From Pyronema omphalodes (Eukaryota; Ascomycota; Pezizomycetes; Pezizales; Pyronemataceae): 64,000 nt of DNA. The notes under the pieces were generated by a model. The model saw nothing but the letters and a program-made list of their open reading frames with translations, made no database searches and was not told the DNA's origin. Below are positions 22,946 to 36,174 of this stretch, in pieces. The position numbers and the translations under genes were made by a program. Position 1 is the first letter of the stretch, and each line of letters starts with the position of its first letter. The stretch covers positions 304,001 through 368,000 of the forward strand of contig JAJJXM010000027.1 of the NCBI GenBank assembly GCA_024516155.1, written 5' to 3'.

Positions 22946-24236
22946 ATGAGTTCAGCATCTTCTACATCAACCGGCCCAACCTGCAACCCTGAGGAGAGAA
23001 TAGGCCAAATACTAGCAGGCCGTCTGGAACTCACTGGAATTTTGGGAATCGGAGCCTATGGAGTTGTTTACAATGCCGTGGATATCTACTCCTACACCCC
23101 ATACGCCGTCAAGGCACTCTCCAAGAACGGAATGGATGCAAGGCAAAAACGGTTTCAACAGAGAGAGATTGCCCTTCACTTGAAGGCTAGCGCACATCCT
23201 AATGTCGTGTCATTGGTAAAAGTAGTTGAGACTGCGGATTGCACCTTTGTCATTATGGAATACTGCCCGGAGGGAGATCTCTTTACAAACATTACCGAGC
23301 GTGGAAACTACGTTGGAAATGACGAACTTGCCCGTGCTGTCTTTATTCAGTTGCTTGATGCCGTGGAATACTGCCACCAGAATGGAATCTACCACCGGGA
23401 CCTTAAGCCAGAGAATGTATTGGTTGCAAACCGCGGATACGAAGTGAAGTTGGCCGATTTTGGACTTGCTACCACGGATGCCTTCACAAACGACTTTGGG
23501 TGTGGATCCACCTTCTACATGTCACCAGGTTGGTCCCGTTCGCACCGTTCAATTGAATGCAACTAAACTCTTTACAGAATGCCAGCAATCTTCCTCAAGG
23601 ACCTCTAACTTCTACGCATCTGCACCTAACGATGTTTGGTCTCTTGGAGTGATTTTGGTGAACCTCACATGTGGACGCAACCCATGGAAGCGCGCTTCAA
23701 CATCCGACAGCACCTACAGAGCCTACCTCAAGGACCGATCATTCCTCCGGACAATTCTTCCTCTTTCCAATGGACTTAACCAGGTCTTGCAGCGGGTTTT
23801 CGACCCCAACCCAAACACCCGGATTGGAATCCAGGAGTTGAGAGCCAGGATCTCTGCCCTTCCAAGACTTACCAACGGACCCGGAATGGTTTCTGCCCCG
23901 GCTAGCCCTGAGCCTTTGGACGAGGACTTCCTTATTGTTGACTCCTTCGACCATGCTGGATACTATGAATCTGCCGCCACTGGAACTATTACTCCCCCGG
24001 ACTCTGCCCCGGCTACTCCTCACAACCAATCTGTTATTCATCCTTACGCCTACAGTAAGGCTGGTGCTGATGACGTTACTTCTCCTTCTGCTTGCTACCC
24101 GGATTCCGAGTCGAGCTCAGTGGTCTTGCCAACTAGCTTGGACTTTATTCCCTCTGGGGGTCGCAGCTTCTGGAACCAGTTTCCGTTGTTCAGACGTGAG
24201 GAATACCAACCTCACCATGGTGTCCGTGTCTTTTAA
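22946..24236 (+). CDS. Serine/threonine protein kinase, Ran1/Pat1-Sks1-Vhs1 type
   Basis: Two exons, 22946-23528 and 23578-24236, with a 49-nt intron, give 413 residues. All kinase landmarks are present. The glycine loop GIGAYGVVY is at 34-42, the ATP-binding Lys56 is in YAVKAL, the catalytic loop HRDLKPEN is at 150-157 and the metal-binding DFG is at 171-173. The activation segment GCGSTFYMSPEC (185-196) and DVWSLGVIL follow, with domain end near RIGIQELRARI. The GSTFYMSPEC segment and short N-terminus match fungal Ran1/Pat1 and Sks1/Vhs1 kinases, which act in nutrient signalling and the mitosis-to-meiosis decision. The C-terminal third is Ser/Pro-rich, low-complexity and likely regulatory. 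Codon use is biased to C-ending codons, suggesting good expression. The gene stands alone, with over 16 kb upstream and 11 kb downstream lacking other genes. Target and pathway are inferred from family only. Confidence 0.92.
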
Positions 24237-26709
24237 TCTACACACGACAGCATACCTACAAATTTTCTAATGTTAATGACCTATCATATCACAACAACTT
24301 ATATCTAACGTCATCCTTCGTTTTCTTTTTCTGTTATTACCAACTACTTGATCTACTGGCGGGATTTGTTTTGATAATTTTCGTTACTTGTTTTTTCTGC
24401 TTTTGAATTTTTTTTTTATGGGAGCGCAATATGGGACCCATCGGGGGGTAAAGGAGTTTAAGGTGCTTGAAAGGATTTTTTTTTCGGGGGGTATTTTTTT
24501 GCGAGACATCTATCGACAAAGGTCATGCTAAGGTTTATTTGTTTGTTATACACATGTAAAAATTTTGTGTTTTTGCTTGCTTGCGTTTTTTTTAACGGGG
24601 TTACATAAGGGGGGTTAACTGATTTGTATTTTTTTTTATCTTTTTTTTTTCTTGTTTCGAAATTTGGGATTTCATTCATCATCAACTGGTGGGATAGATG
24701 ACAAGGGGTCTTGTATGTATGTATATGATGAAAGGCGCACAAAGCATAAGAGGGGGCTGGATTTGTTTTTTTTTTCTCTTGTTTTTTCTTGTTTTTTTTT
24801 TGATCTCATCGGCGTATGAGGTCGGCGACTAAAGAGAAAGAGAAAGAAACACAAAAACGATAGGGAATATACCCATTAAGGGATTATCCGATATTAGGCA
24901 GAATAGAACAAAAAACTCACGTTTGCCAAAGAACTATTATATGACTTTTACTTGCTCTCTACTCAGTGATGAAGAAATATGTGATATGAACTCGTATCGT
25001 GGTAAATTCGTTTGTTTTTTTTTTGTCGAGAAATAAAGTCTATGTTTGCTCCTTCTAAGGAATCAAGTCTAATATAATCCATCCAAACTATTATCTCCTG
25101 ATGAACGAAACACAAATCTTCAACATAAATACACCACAGAACAGTGGAAGCGCATTTAAATCTAATGTATTAGTTTAGGAATGAGGCATGAAATGGATAT
25201 ATAAACTGGCAGGAGATATGGGTGGGTTTTGATAAAGATAGATATAGATAGAGAGATACTGGTAAATAATGCCCGCCTATGGTATTTTGATGTTTTATGG
25301 CATCGAGTGGTTGTATGTAATCGGATCAATGGCTCAGATACTTTTTTACTTCATGGTTGCTAGAATGTGGGGATTTGGTATTGATGGATTGAAAGATTAG
25401 CATATTGAAAGTCATGAGGAACCTATACCTATGGAGAAAATTCACTAACCAAGGCTATGAATCTTCTATGGATAAAGTTCTGAAAGGCTACTTCCAAGCC
25501 AAACAAAGCTCTCGGTGGATTAATTGAATGATTATCAATCTCCATCCTCTCCTCCTTATCTCTCCTCCCCTCTCTTCTCATCTCACCTCTTGTTCTTTGA
25601 TTTTCAATCCTCTGACTTCTATATATTTACTCACTGTAAGATCTTTTACTCTGGAAGGGATCCATAACAACCACCCCCCAACCCCAGGTCCACCGCATGC
25701 CAACCACATGCCAACCTAGGTATTCAATGACTCCCATCTTCTCTACCACAGTACTCAGTATATTCCATCTATTCCATCCAGTCTAGTCTTATCCTGTATA
25801 CATAGCATCCGTATTTCCCACATATATTGATCTACCTCCATACCTCCACACCTCCATACTTCCATACCTACACATACGTACCCACGTACAAGCCAGAAGA
25901 TCACAGCCCAGAAGATCACAGCCCAGAAGATCAAAAAACCAGAAGCCTAGACGATCCTACCAATCCTGCCAATCCTGCCAATCCTGCCAATCTTGCAGAT
26001 CTTGCTACTAATGCTACGAATGCTACTAATGCTGCTGATCTTGTTGATCTTGTTGATCTTGTTGATTTTCTTGATGTTCTTGATGTTCTTGAGTCTTGCC
26101 TTGCTGTGCCTTGACGTGCCTTGAAAATTCCCGGGTACTTGAATAGTGAAGACTATAGTTGCTTCTTCTACCTAGGCAACGGAATGGAATAGGTACCAGG
26201 CAAATAAAAAAGCTTTTTTGCTTTTCGGTTTGTTGACTGAAACCTGATCCTGATTAGCTACAGTAGAAGCTTTCAAGATCCAAGATTCGATCAGCCAGAA
26301 ACAGTACTCACAAATAAACAAACCAAAATTTCCGCTGATTGATTGTATGTATCCTTTGATCTAAACATATCATACGCAACATGTAATATATCTATAGACT
26401 AGACGGTATGCTAACAGCTATATTATGTGGCGAATATACTCTGGCTTCATGATACCACTATGCCTGGTGTCTGGTATCTGGTATCTGGTATACAATATCA
26501 TATCCAATATCATATCCAATATCCAATACCGCCATCCTGTACTACCTACCACCTACCACCTACCACTACTCCTGATCTTAATCTCAATCTCAACCTCAAC
26601 CACAAAACTTATATTACAATCAGCAATCAGCAGTCAGCAAGCAGCAGGTCCGCCATAAATATGCGCACACCTGCGAATAACTGCCAGTATATACGCCACT
26701 TATATAAAA

Positions 26710-26770
26710 CATCACCATTAACATCACCATTAACATCACCATCACCATCAACATCACCATCACCATCAAT
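26710..26770. repeat. ATCACC/ATTAAC trinucleotide-based array
   Basis: Overlapping 6- and 12-bp units (catcac, cattaa) over about 60 bases. Confidence 0.8.
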
Positions 26771-27445
26771 ATCGTTCGTTGCCTATATACATAGCCCTAA
26801 ACCTGTATCCAGTGGCCAGCGGCCAACCACATGGATACATGGATACATAGCTACATAGCTACATAGTAAGGCGAAACTGCTTCGGTTCGGTTAGATCAGG
26901 AAATAGAAACAAGTCTCCCGCTGCTTAGCTTGTAAGCTTGTATCCGGAACTAATGGCCTATAGAGGATATGGATGGCTATGGATGGCTAGGTACTGGTTA
27001 TGGTTATGGTTGAGGGATGGATGTAAGGATGGGATGGATTTACGACTGGTTCCGCTGTAGCCGTATCCGAGTATGTATGTATGTACATCCATACGATTTT
27101 GTTTTTGCCAGTGCGGTATATGTATGGTTGTGTAAAGTACTCTATGTAAGTTTGTATTGGACGCCTCTAAAGTGGATCGACAATAAGCAGTCGGTTATCG
27201 AAGCTCAGGACCAATTAGTAGGTGTTTGTGCATATATAAACTGGTTTCCATATGAACATACATACATATAACCCGCAAAAGCCCCCTCCTCCCCTTGCCC
27301 CCCTCACCCCCCTCCCCCCTCCACCACCGGAAACCTAGAAGCTGACTGGTTACCAATAAAACAGGAATTAAAAGCACATGGTACATATTTTTTGTCCGAT
27401 CATTTGAATGGCTACACGACTTCCACGTCAGTGGCAAACCCTGTA

Positions 27446-27464
27446 TGGATGGATGGATGGATGG
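27446..27464. repeat. TGGA tetranucleotide microsatellite
   Basis: Nearly five TGGA units. A second, longer TGGA array with one A substitution lies at about 27743-27772, roughly 300 bp away in the same orientation. Confidence 0.8.
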
Positions 27465-28157
27465 TATGGTGAGAATGAAACTATGTACATATCCATCCAT
27501 CCCCTGATCGCTTTTCTTGTTTATCACTGGCTATGGGCCAGGGTGCTTCGGTGCTTTCCTTGAGCTGAGACTTTTGAGTCGTTCGCTCCCGTACGAAGCA
27601 TAGCTAAGCCCTAGACCCCTGGCTATAGAGAAGTTATACATATATGCAGGTTACATTCCGGGCTGTGATCGAGTTACACAGTTGTGCCGTAAACGAGTTT
27701 TTATGGTTACTTGTTATGTTACATGTTTTTATGTTCTGACGAATGGATGGATAGATGGATGGATGGATGGATACTGGTAGAGATTTTTTGATTCGATTCA
27801 GCTGTACATACATAAGGTACGTCGGTATGTATATCGAGGATGAATATCAAGATGCATATGTATGCAGTCGGGTGATGTTTCGGTTACCTTATAAGAGCTT
27901 CTTGTGGATTTTGCGGGTTCTCTTCGACTATCAGGGGTTTGTATGGTTTGTATGGTTCATGTGGTTCATGTGGTTGATAGCCATAGAGAATGGAGGAATG
28001 AAGGAACGAAGGAACGAAGGCTGATATCGACACAGCTACGGCTTACGTTATCTACATATGTTTACCTCGTTACTCGGAATATCATGTGGCTATCTGACGA
28101 AGCCTGACGAAAGCCTGACGAAGCCATACGAAGCCATACATACGAAGCCTATGAAGC

Positions 28158-28649
28158 CTACGACGCCTGATCAACAAACCCAACAATTAATCCCTGAAAC
28201 AGGTAGTTCAATTCTCTAACGACGACTCCAGCGGGCCAATCCTGAATAAATCCAATACCAGGTATATCCATAAGGCTGAGCAAGCCGTAGCTGTAACTGT
28301 AGCCGTTGCCGCGGTTTCGAATATATATGGCGCAATACATATCATCTGCCATCATACCGTACGTAACGTGTGGCTCGTTTATTCCTGCACCGCCCCACGG
28401 TCCACCCGGCCTCCAGGTACCGGAGCTCGCGAAGCTCAAACTGCGGATAATGATGACAGGATACAAGGCGACAAGGTGACAACAAAACAGGCTACACTCA
28501 CACGACTGTATGACCATACACATATGGTGGCATCGACACGCAAGTTTTAACCTCGATCGCCAGTTTCCAGCTCCGGTGACTGGGATGGAGATGGAGGTGG
28601 CGAATTGCGAGGGTAAGCGGCGCGGCGCGGCGCGGTACCGGTCAGCCAC
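28158..28649 (-). other. Weak orphan ORF candidate (no family)
   Basis: A stop-free minus-strand stretch of 163 codons, with its first ATG at 28523 leaving 121 residues. The C-terminal part (YGMMADDMYCAIYIRNRGNG) looks protein-like, but there is no signal peptide, domain or codon bias that would prove coding. It lies in repeat-rich DNA, and another frame is open on the opposite strand. Most likely chance. Confidence 0.15.
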
Positions 28650-28883
28650 AAGACAAATAGGGTGGGGGCTATTCAGTTTTCACCCTCCCTCCCGTCATCA
28701 AAGCTCACCGATGAAGGCCCGAGATAATTTTGACAGACAAGGAAGTATGGAATGCCGATATGATATGATATCGATACGCGAGGCCGGTCTACGCGTACGT
28801 GTACGGGGGTATGCTGTCAATAACAATTACATAAGGCTTAATTACAAGGCTACAGATACAAGCTATGTAGTTATAAATACTTT

Positions 28884-28924
28884 ATAGACGCGCCTACGTA
28901 GGCTGGCCGCTGTAACGCGTCTAT
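28884..28924. repeat. 41-bp inverted repeat with a palindromic loop
   Basis: Arms atagacgcg (28884-28892) and cgcgtctat (28916-28924) are exact reverse complements. The loop begins with the perfect palindrome cctacgtagg (28893-28902). CpG content is high compared with the surrounding AT-rich DNA. Confidence 0.8.
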
Positions 28925-31900
28925 GGTACCTGCCAATGCATGGTAACAAATATCAAACGCCCCACTGGTTCCCGGCGCGCGGGTGTATATGAAACATCTT
29001 TTTTGTCTTACTATTTATATATACATACCCCAATACTTAGGATATCTAACTTACACTTTTTGTGTTTTATGTACCTGAAACTGACACCACATGAGGTTTT
29101 GTATTGTATTTGTATTGTTTATTTTAGATCGTTACCCGCGGGTTTTATGACTGTATTACTGTATTACAGTATTACGGTATGTATCAGAGACCACTGTATG
29201 GAATACGTAGTAGTTACACTGTTTACAATAGGGTTATTCACTATACTCAGATCCGTTAGTCGTTAGATACTCCCAGGCCCCCCTCGCTAAACTTAGGCGG
29301 CCCAGGACCTAAGTTAACATCCTCATTTTAAGCGGAGATGTCATATGGTGTAATAATATACATATTCTTATTTCAGCGCGCGCGGGAGGCGTTTAAAATT
29401 GTGTTTCATTCATTACGTTTCATTCAACACAATTAACACATTCATTATATTGTACGATATGATTCGCATGAGTATGAGCATGAGCATGAGCACGGCCCTT
29501 CTCGCTCGCTCGGTTAAAAATGTCAATTTATCATTTGTATACAAGGGCTGATTGAAACTATATGTACGTATGTAGTACTACGGAGATACCCAGACCAGCT
29601 GAAGGCGCCACCGGAAACTTACTTTTGAAAAGATGGCGGCCGTGCACGGTGCTGCTGCTGGTGGTGCTCCGAGCTTCGTCCTATGTTCCCCGGCTCGGCT
29701 ACGGATTGAATCTGATACGAGAAACTCTGGAACCGTGAAACTATATTGTACATATATGGTGAAATACTAGTGTAAATATAAGGCAGTAATCTCGTTTATG
29801 GACATGTTAATTAGGAATATTGGTTTCTACTGACAACTACTTGATTGCGAGGAATTGAATATAGAATTGTATAATAGCATAGACGAGTGATTAGCAAAAG
29901 AAAAAAGAAAAAAGGAATAGTGAAAGAAAGAAGTATACCCAATCCTCAAATCTCCGGATTCCTACGTGAATGCATAGCTATGCATACACCAATGATGCCA
30001 TATTCATATGAAGGAAAAGTCTATGACACCATATCAGATCTAAGAAAACGAAAGGAAGGGAATTGATCAAGACCGAAAGCTTTGACCATATGCATTAGTT
30101 TCAGTTGTTTGAGGCGTTACAGGCGTTTTGTAAGTTCAACACATTTTATTCAATCCGAAGCGAGGTGCAAAACATTTTTTTCGCCATACATTTTTCTTTA
30201 TCTCCTTTTCTTCTCTGGCTGTCCAGTACCAGCTAAGGGGTCAGAGAGTCAGAGCGGAATCCAGATCTTGTAAAAGTAGGTTCGAAAGAGGCGTAGGATT
30301 AAGCGAGATATAAGGATTCAAATCAAAGATAATGGATAGTGGATAATGGATAATGGATAATTGAAAAATGCAATTACCAAAGTTTTTTGGTGGATATTGG
30401 ATGTGTGTATGGTGGGTATATCGGCCATGGTTAAAGGAGTTCTCGACTTCCTGACTGGATTCCAGACTCCCAGCGCGCTCTTTGTCATGAGTTTGTGGAT
30501 ATGTAGGTGCACCTTAGGGCTTGTAATTGCTAAAGCGAGTAAGAGGCGAAGTGAGGAAGAGACGAAAAGAGGACTTCAGATATTTGGATTATGTATGGCG
30601 TATATATGGGCACCATATAACGAATATACCCTACGGGCTACGGCGAGTGTCGGTTAATTCTCATGGTATATATGATATATCTATGACACCCATTATACAT
30701 ACCTGACCGTAGATGGCTATATTCATACGTACTCATATAGATACATGTAGTTATGTGGATGTATACTTTGAATCATCCCCATATGGTGATAGTGCCGTAC
30801 CCGTCAAGATGAAAACAACAATAAAAAACATATCTACCTAAGCCATATGTACTTTCATTCGCCATAAACCACATTGGATATCAACGTGTACCTGATGGCT
30901 CACAAGTTAGAAGGTTGCATATACACATATACACACATACAGACATACATAATGAATAACAACGAGAACGGGAGGAGTAATTGTAACTGAGGTACTGATA
31001 TGTGTAGATAATATACATACTACATATATCATATAGAGGAAATTATAAACAAAAACAATACTGTACCCTCTCCGCATAGAACATCATGAATTTCCCCGAG
31101 GTTCGAAGAGAAATTATCCCGGATAATCGATTCGCTTCTTGGGTTTAGGTTAATATTGTTTGCTTTGGATTTATGCATATGATGTGATGATACATATATA
31201 TGTACCCACAACTCACGAACTACTTCATACAGGATATTACATCAACAGCTACATGTTTAAGCTTAAGCCTCGGACCGTCTAAGGCAAAGACAAGCAGAAA
31301 AATGCACAGTGAGCTGGTGAGCTGATGATGTGGAGTTTACAACAAAAGAAGAACAACCGGTAAGCCGGTATAGGTATGATCATTGACTGTGAACCGATTG
31401 GAGCCTGAACCGATTGGAGTTGATGGAAGTCAAGTGAAATCAAACATATGATACATCATCATACATCATCATCACACATACAAGACATACATAGGGCTGA
31501 ATCCCAACCTCTGATCGAATTAAAAGGAGTCAAGAAACAATCAGAAAAGCCAAGCCCGGATGTAAAGCTATGCTGCATATGCGCTAGTCAAAGGACAATG
31601 CATACATACATAACGCAAGGGATAAAGTTTATTTTCCGTAGCCTGCAGGTGGATCCATTGAAAATTACTTAAAACTCGAGAGAACTATGTATGTATGATG
31701 TATCACCATATCAGACGATTTTCCGGGGTTAAGGTTTGGGGATTTAGGTAGGTCTGGTTGGGGCTTAGAAGGTCTGGAGATTTGTCGGGATTGGGGTATT
31801 AGTTATTGGATACTAAGATTGTCGGTTTGTTGCCAGCGGAAGATTTTCGTCAGCGAGATATGTACCCGTGTCCAGAGTACGCATTCAATGAGAAGTTTGC

Positions 31901-33902
31901 AGAGCTCGGCGGAGTCGTAATCGATGTCAATAGTTGAAAAGTTCAAAGGTGTGTCAGAAACTACTACATAGCAGAAAGAAAGGCATCCTACAGAGAAAAC
32001 AATTTGCAGGGAAAACGTTTTGTAGTATCTGCAGATGGATCAAAACGCATGTCGATCGAAACACATTTTAACGCTAACATAAGACAAGATCTCAGGATTC
32101 CAATCTGACAATAGGGTATCCTGGGAAGCATTGATAATACAGAAAAGCATCCCAATAAGATCTTCTTAACTGACCCATATATAGTAACACAGTCTAATCA
32201 GTTAATTTGGATGGAAAAAATAGCCGAATATATATCAACAGTATCTATAAAAACGGTGGCAACTGAACTTAGAACCCCCGATTTATTATACCGAAATCTT
32301 TACCCACAGGATATCCGGGATCAGGTTTCCAAATCTACATGACCATAACCTTCGATATTACCTACTTCAGAGTAACAATGTACTTTTAATGAAGACTTAG
32401 CGATACCGGTACGGCGCATCTGCAAGTTCCCAATTTTTTCCATGGCTACAAGGAGTTTCCCAAGGATTCAAAATCCACTATTCGCCACAATGTCGTGAAA
32501 CTGCAATTGCCACTACCTGCTACCTGCTACCTGCTACCTGCTACATACATACCTCAACCCCCCACCCAGACAAAAAAGATTAAACTCTGGAATTTCAAGG
32601 CAGAGACAACACATCGGTATTTCCTGTTACAGTTTTACAGAAAATTTTCCAGTATACAGTACGTATCCACCTGCACAGGTACTGCAGAATTCGTGGCTGA
32701 CACTGCAGGGCCCCATGGATACCGACAGCTTAAAAAGTTTGCAACAGCAACAATATCTGCTATGTCTGTAATATCTATCTGCGTACATAGTTGACTTCGC
32801 AAACTTGCATATCCATGGCATAATGAGGAAGTACTTGTACTGAAAGAAGTCGTACGCAAAGTATAATAAGCATGAAAAATACTTTCGGAAAGCTACATAT
32901 CTCGTAGATATAGTTTACATGTGAAAACCCCCCAAAAGCTTGTTATTTGAGAAAAAAAAAGAACGGATGGGTGGTACATACATTTATACGATATACGATC
33001 AACTGCAGAAGGTTTATGTATGTGTGTATGCTATACAGATTTACTCCGAGAAATTCAAGTTATAGATCTCCTGTATGTAGTGGAATGGCAAAGAAACTTC
33101 CTTTGTTTGGATTAGCGGGGTAGGATATAGGGTTTGAATTTTTGCCACGCTGGTGATATTGCTATCTAAGCTGGTCCCTGGATAAGATTCCATCGGTGGG
33201 CGTGGGGGTTCCGGTCGAGTTTGATATGATGGATAGATACAAGGCGCTGGGATGTACAGTAAGAGTGAGGTGATGAAAGCCCTATATCAGAACCACTGTC
33301 AGTTAGGGCTGGTTTTTTGGGGCTGGGTTTGTGAGGCTAGGAATTTTGGAAATTGGGCTGTTTTGGGCCCTGGTTAGAATACTCTAGTCAGCAGACTTCT
33401 AGTCTTTGCAATACAAACAACACTTTGGACGTGGCGGTTAACCTAAGGAGGCTCAGAAGTAGGACTGACATTCATGGAGTTGTAACTACCATCCCACCGG
33501 TTTGTTCTATATCATCTGAGACTGATCGTGTCACCTTGGACATGAAATCTTTCACCAAAGCTTCAATTTTTGAACTACACGGAGTACACACTATTTGTTT
33601 TTCTGTCTGAAGAACGTACATCCGATGAAATAAGTTGCATGAATACACATCTATTTGTTATCACCCACGCCATCTACCATGAGTTCACAGTTCCACCACT
33701 TCATAATATAAACAATTCAATCAGATGATATCTATAACTTCTTGAACCTGTAAAAATCCCCATAACGTTTCCGTTACATCCATAATCACCTGAACTTTCT
33801 AGCCCTTATCCAAGACTGACTAAAGGAACCCAGGTCCTACTACAAAGGACCCTAGAGTATTAACCGCGCCCGCGGCCGGCTTGCAAAGCGAACCATGGCT
33901 TA

Positions 33903-33928
33903 CGAAGTTCGAAGTTCGAAGTTCGAAG
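33903..33928. repeat. 7-bp tandem repeat (cgaagtt, 3.7 copies)
   Basis: Read directly. A CCTTGAAAA array follows at about 34,060-34,100. Confidence 0.85.
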
Positions 33929-35361
33929 CCCTTATGAAGATACCCGCCATTCACAAGTTCCCAATCGGCCCTGATACCACCACTTCCTGTAGAGTACCTT
34001 GATACATATGCACGCTTAACATCTCTATCTGGACCCTGCCCTTCGCCATCCATCTTGAGAACCTTGAAAACCTTGAAAACCTTGGAAAGCTTGGAAAAAC
34101 AATGTTTTATCCATCGAGCTTATGCATGCATCTCATACATTAGTGAGCGGGGTAAACAATACCCCTAACTATCCATCACCTATGTATGTATATACCACCA
34201 CCGCCACCACCACCAAGACCCATCATCCCCGATAAAAAAGTCGATACATATCCCCCCACACCAAGCGGTACAAGCGGATAGTCGATAATTCAATACCGGA
34301 TTCAAAATTCATCTGGGAACTTAGCTCAGCTAGGTTATTGGTAATATCGTGGGGTTTATAGTCTAACGGCCCATGAGAGCTTCGAGATTGAAATGCTGAA
34401 AGAAAAAGGAAAGAAAAGTAATGGGCTGTGGAGAGAATGTATACATGCATACATACAGACTTATGGATTTAGATTAAAACATGTTATAAGCTATCTCAAT
34501 ATGCCTTGACTTATACTCGGATACTCCGCTATGTATGTATTGTGAACTTGATGCCGATTTATTGTATTTCGATCCAAGTTTTCAGAAAGATAAAGACTTG
34601 ATATCTTTAACGGTTCCGTATGTTCAAAGGGTAACACAAGTCCATGTTAACCAAAAATAACAATGTTTAGGAAATAAAGTGCTTCCAAACCAATGCAGTG
34701 GCATCAAAAAAGAAAAAATTCTTCAGGGAAAACGAAGGCGGCATTTTTTTCCTATTACATATGCCAGATATCTATGTATGCATGTATCTATAATCTAAGC
34801 AAAGTTAGCAAACACATGTACCCCAAGAACTCAAAGAACGCACTAGAACATGAAATCAAGAACATCAAGCATATATGGTACATATTATTTCCCACCATTT
34901 TCAACTCCTTGCAGAAAATTAATGCAGATGGATTGGCAAACCAGTGGGGTGGAGGTGGGAGTCCGTTGGTAAAAGACGATGAACATCTCGTTCCTTTTCC
35001 TTTTCCATCCACTCCGCGTGGAAACAACGAAAATCCTAGTAGGTGTTATGTATGTTATGGGGTCATATGCACCCATGTAAAGTAACGCATGCAGCATGCA
35101 TCACCGTAATTACTTCCGATCAAAAATTCGACCGGCGCGGCGTCTGGAAGTTCGAAAATCTGCAGGCTCCACAAGCTCTGCAAGTTCTGCAAGCTTTGCA
35201 AGCCGAGAATTTCGGCCCGCGGTCCGCGGACGCCGGTTATATAGAAGTTCTCTAGAGCGAGATGCTCTAGTCTCCGTCGCACCATACACTGGGACCTGAG
35301 TAAAATGGTGATATTTCATGTCGCCTATATACATAATGTCTCTTTTTGAGCCGCACTATAT

Positions 35362-35407
35362 ATGTCTTACAGAACTGTTAGTTCTATCAAGCTAGCATGT
35401 AAGACAT
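35362..35407. repeat. 46-bp inverted repeat upstream of TMA7
   Basis: Arms atgtcttaca (35362-35371) and tgtaagacat (35398-35407) are exact reverse complements, with a GAAC...GTTC inner pair in the loop. It ends 118 bases before the TMA7 start codon. Another short palindrome, CTAGAGC-gagat-GCTCTAG, lies at 35251-35269. It could be a regulatory-factor site or a short inverted-repeat element. Confidence 0.75.
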
Positions 35408-35525
35408 CCCTGTAAGAACGCCTCGAACGTGACAGCGCTAAACTGTAGTCGCCGCAAGAGATACGATACTATCGTACCCCACTCGAAACTTTTCAACAAC
35501 ACACACACGAAATCAACGCGAAATC

Positions 35526-35925
35526 ATGTCTGGACGTCAAGGTACGCGATTTGCTACATGCTTGATACGAACACACGGCTGATATCATGAATAGGTGGAA
35601 AGGCTAAGCCTCTTAAGGCCCCCAAGAAGGTTAAGGCTGAGCTCGATGATGAGGATCTCGCCTTCAAGGAGAGGCAGAAGAAGGGTTTGTTCCCCATACT
35701 GTGGTATAGAGAGGAGGAATCATGGACTGATAATTGGAATAGAGGCTGCTGAGCGCAAGGCTCTTGCTGAGCAGGCTAAGCAGAAGGGTCCTTTGGTAAG
35801 TCTACATTGCCTATCTCGCCTTTCTTTGCTTCTTTCTGCTGTGCTTTGTTTCGATGCGCGTGGCAAGGACATGGCTGACTCGATTATAGACCGGAGGTGG
35901 AATCAAGAAGTCTGGAAAGAAATAA
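35526..35925 (+). CDS. TMA7: Translation machinery-associated protein 7 (coiled-coil, CCDC72 family)
   Basis: A tiny ribosome-associated protein of 64 residues built from four exons: 35526-35541, 35595-35684, 35743-35795 and 35890-35925. The spliced protein starts MSGRQGGKAKPLKAPKKVKA, continues ELDDEDLAFKERQKKEAAER and ALAEQAKQKGPLTGGGIKKS, and ends GKK. This matches the family nearly end to end: a basic Gly/Lys N-terminus, an acidic-to-basic alpha helix and the GPLTGGGIKKSGKK tail. All introns are GT-AG. First exon coding length is only 16 nt. It acts on cytosolic ribosomes; its exact role is not established. The family is universally conserved in eukaryotes, so the call is firm despite the size. 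Confidence 0.95.
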
Positions 35926-36174
35926 ACGATTCGATTCGATTTGATACGACGACGAGCGATACGTACTTGACGGACATCATTTGGGACGCGTGCTTGGTTG
36001 AGCGTTTTCTTTACGGGCTGCAGAATCTTCATATGCTTTACCAATAAACTTCATTTCGTTTATCGCTACTGCCATAACGCCTGGATATTATATTACAGTG
36101 CATGATCATTATGCTCTCCCAGGAAACCAAATGCGCTACAAATCCCTCATAATTTACGCCCCAACCTGATGGTC

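Larger units (their letters stand above)
24237..35525. other. Gene desert 2: microsatellite-rich, no convincing gene
   Basis: About 11.3 kb between the kinase and TMA7. It has the same character as desert 1: T-rich tracts right after the kinase stop, TGGATGGATGG and TACATACATA arrays, AATCCTGCC and TTGTTGATC degenerate repeats (25,960-26,100), and GACGAAGCC variants (28,095-28,160). Two clear inverted repeats are listed separately. No RNA gene or transposase domain was recognised. One long minus-strand frame (28158-28649) is listed as a weak candidate. Confidence 0.6.

Noticed and set aside
34310..34380. tRNA-like stretch (gggaacttagctcagctagg)
   Set aside because: It resembles a tRNA 5' end and box A, but no box B (GGTTCGANTCC-like) or matching acceptor stem follows at the right distance.
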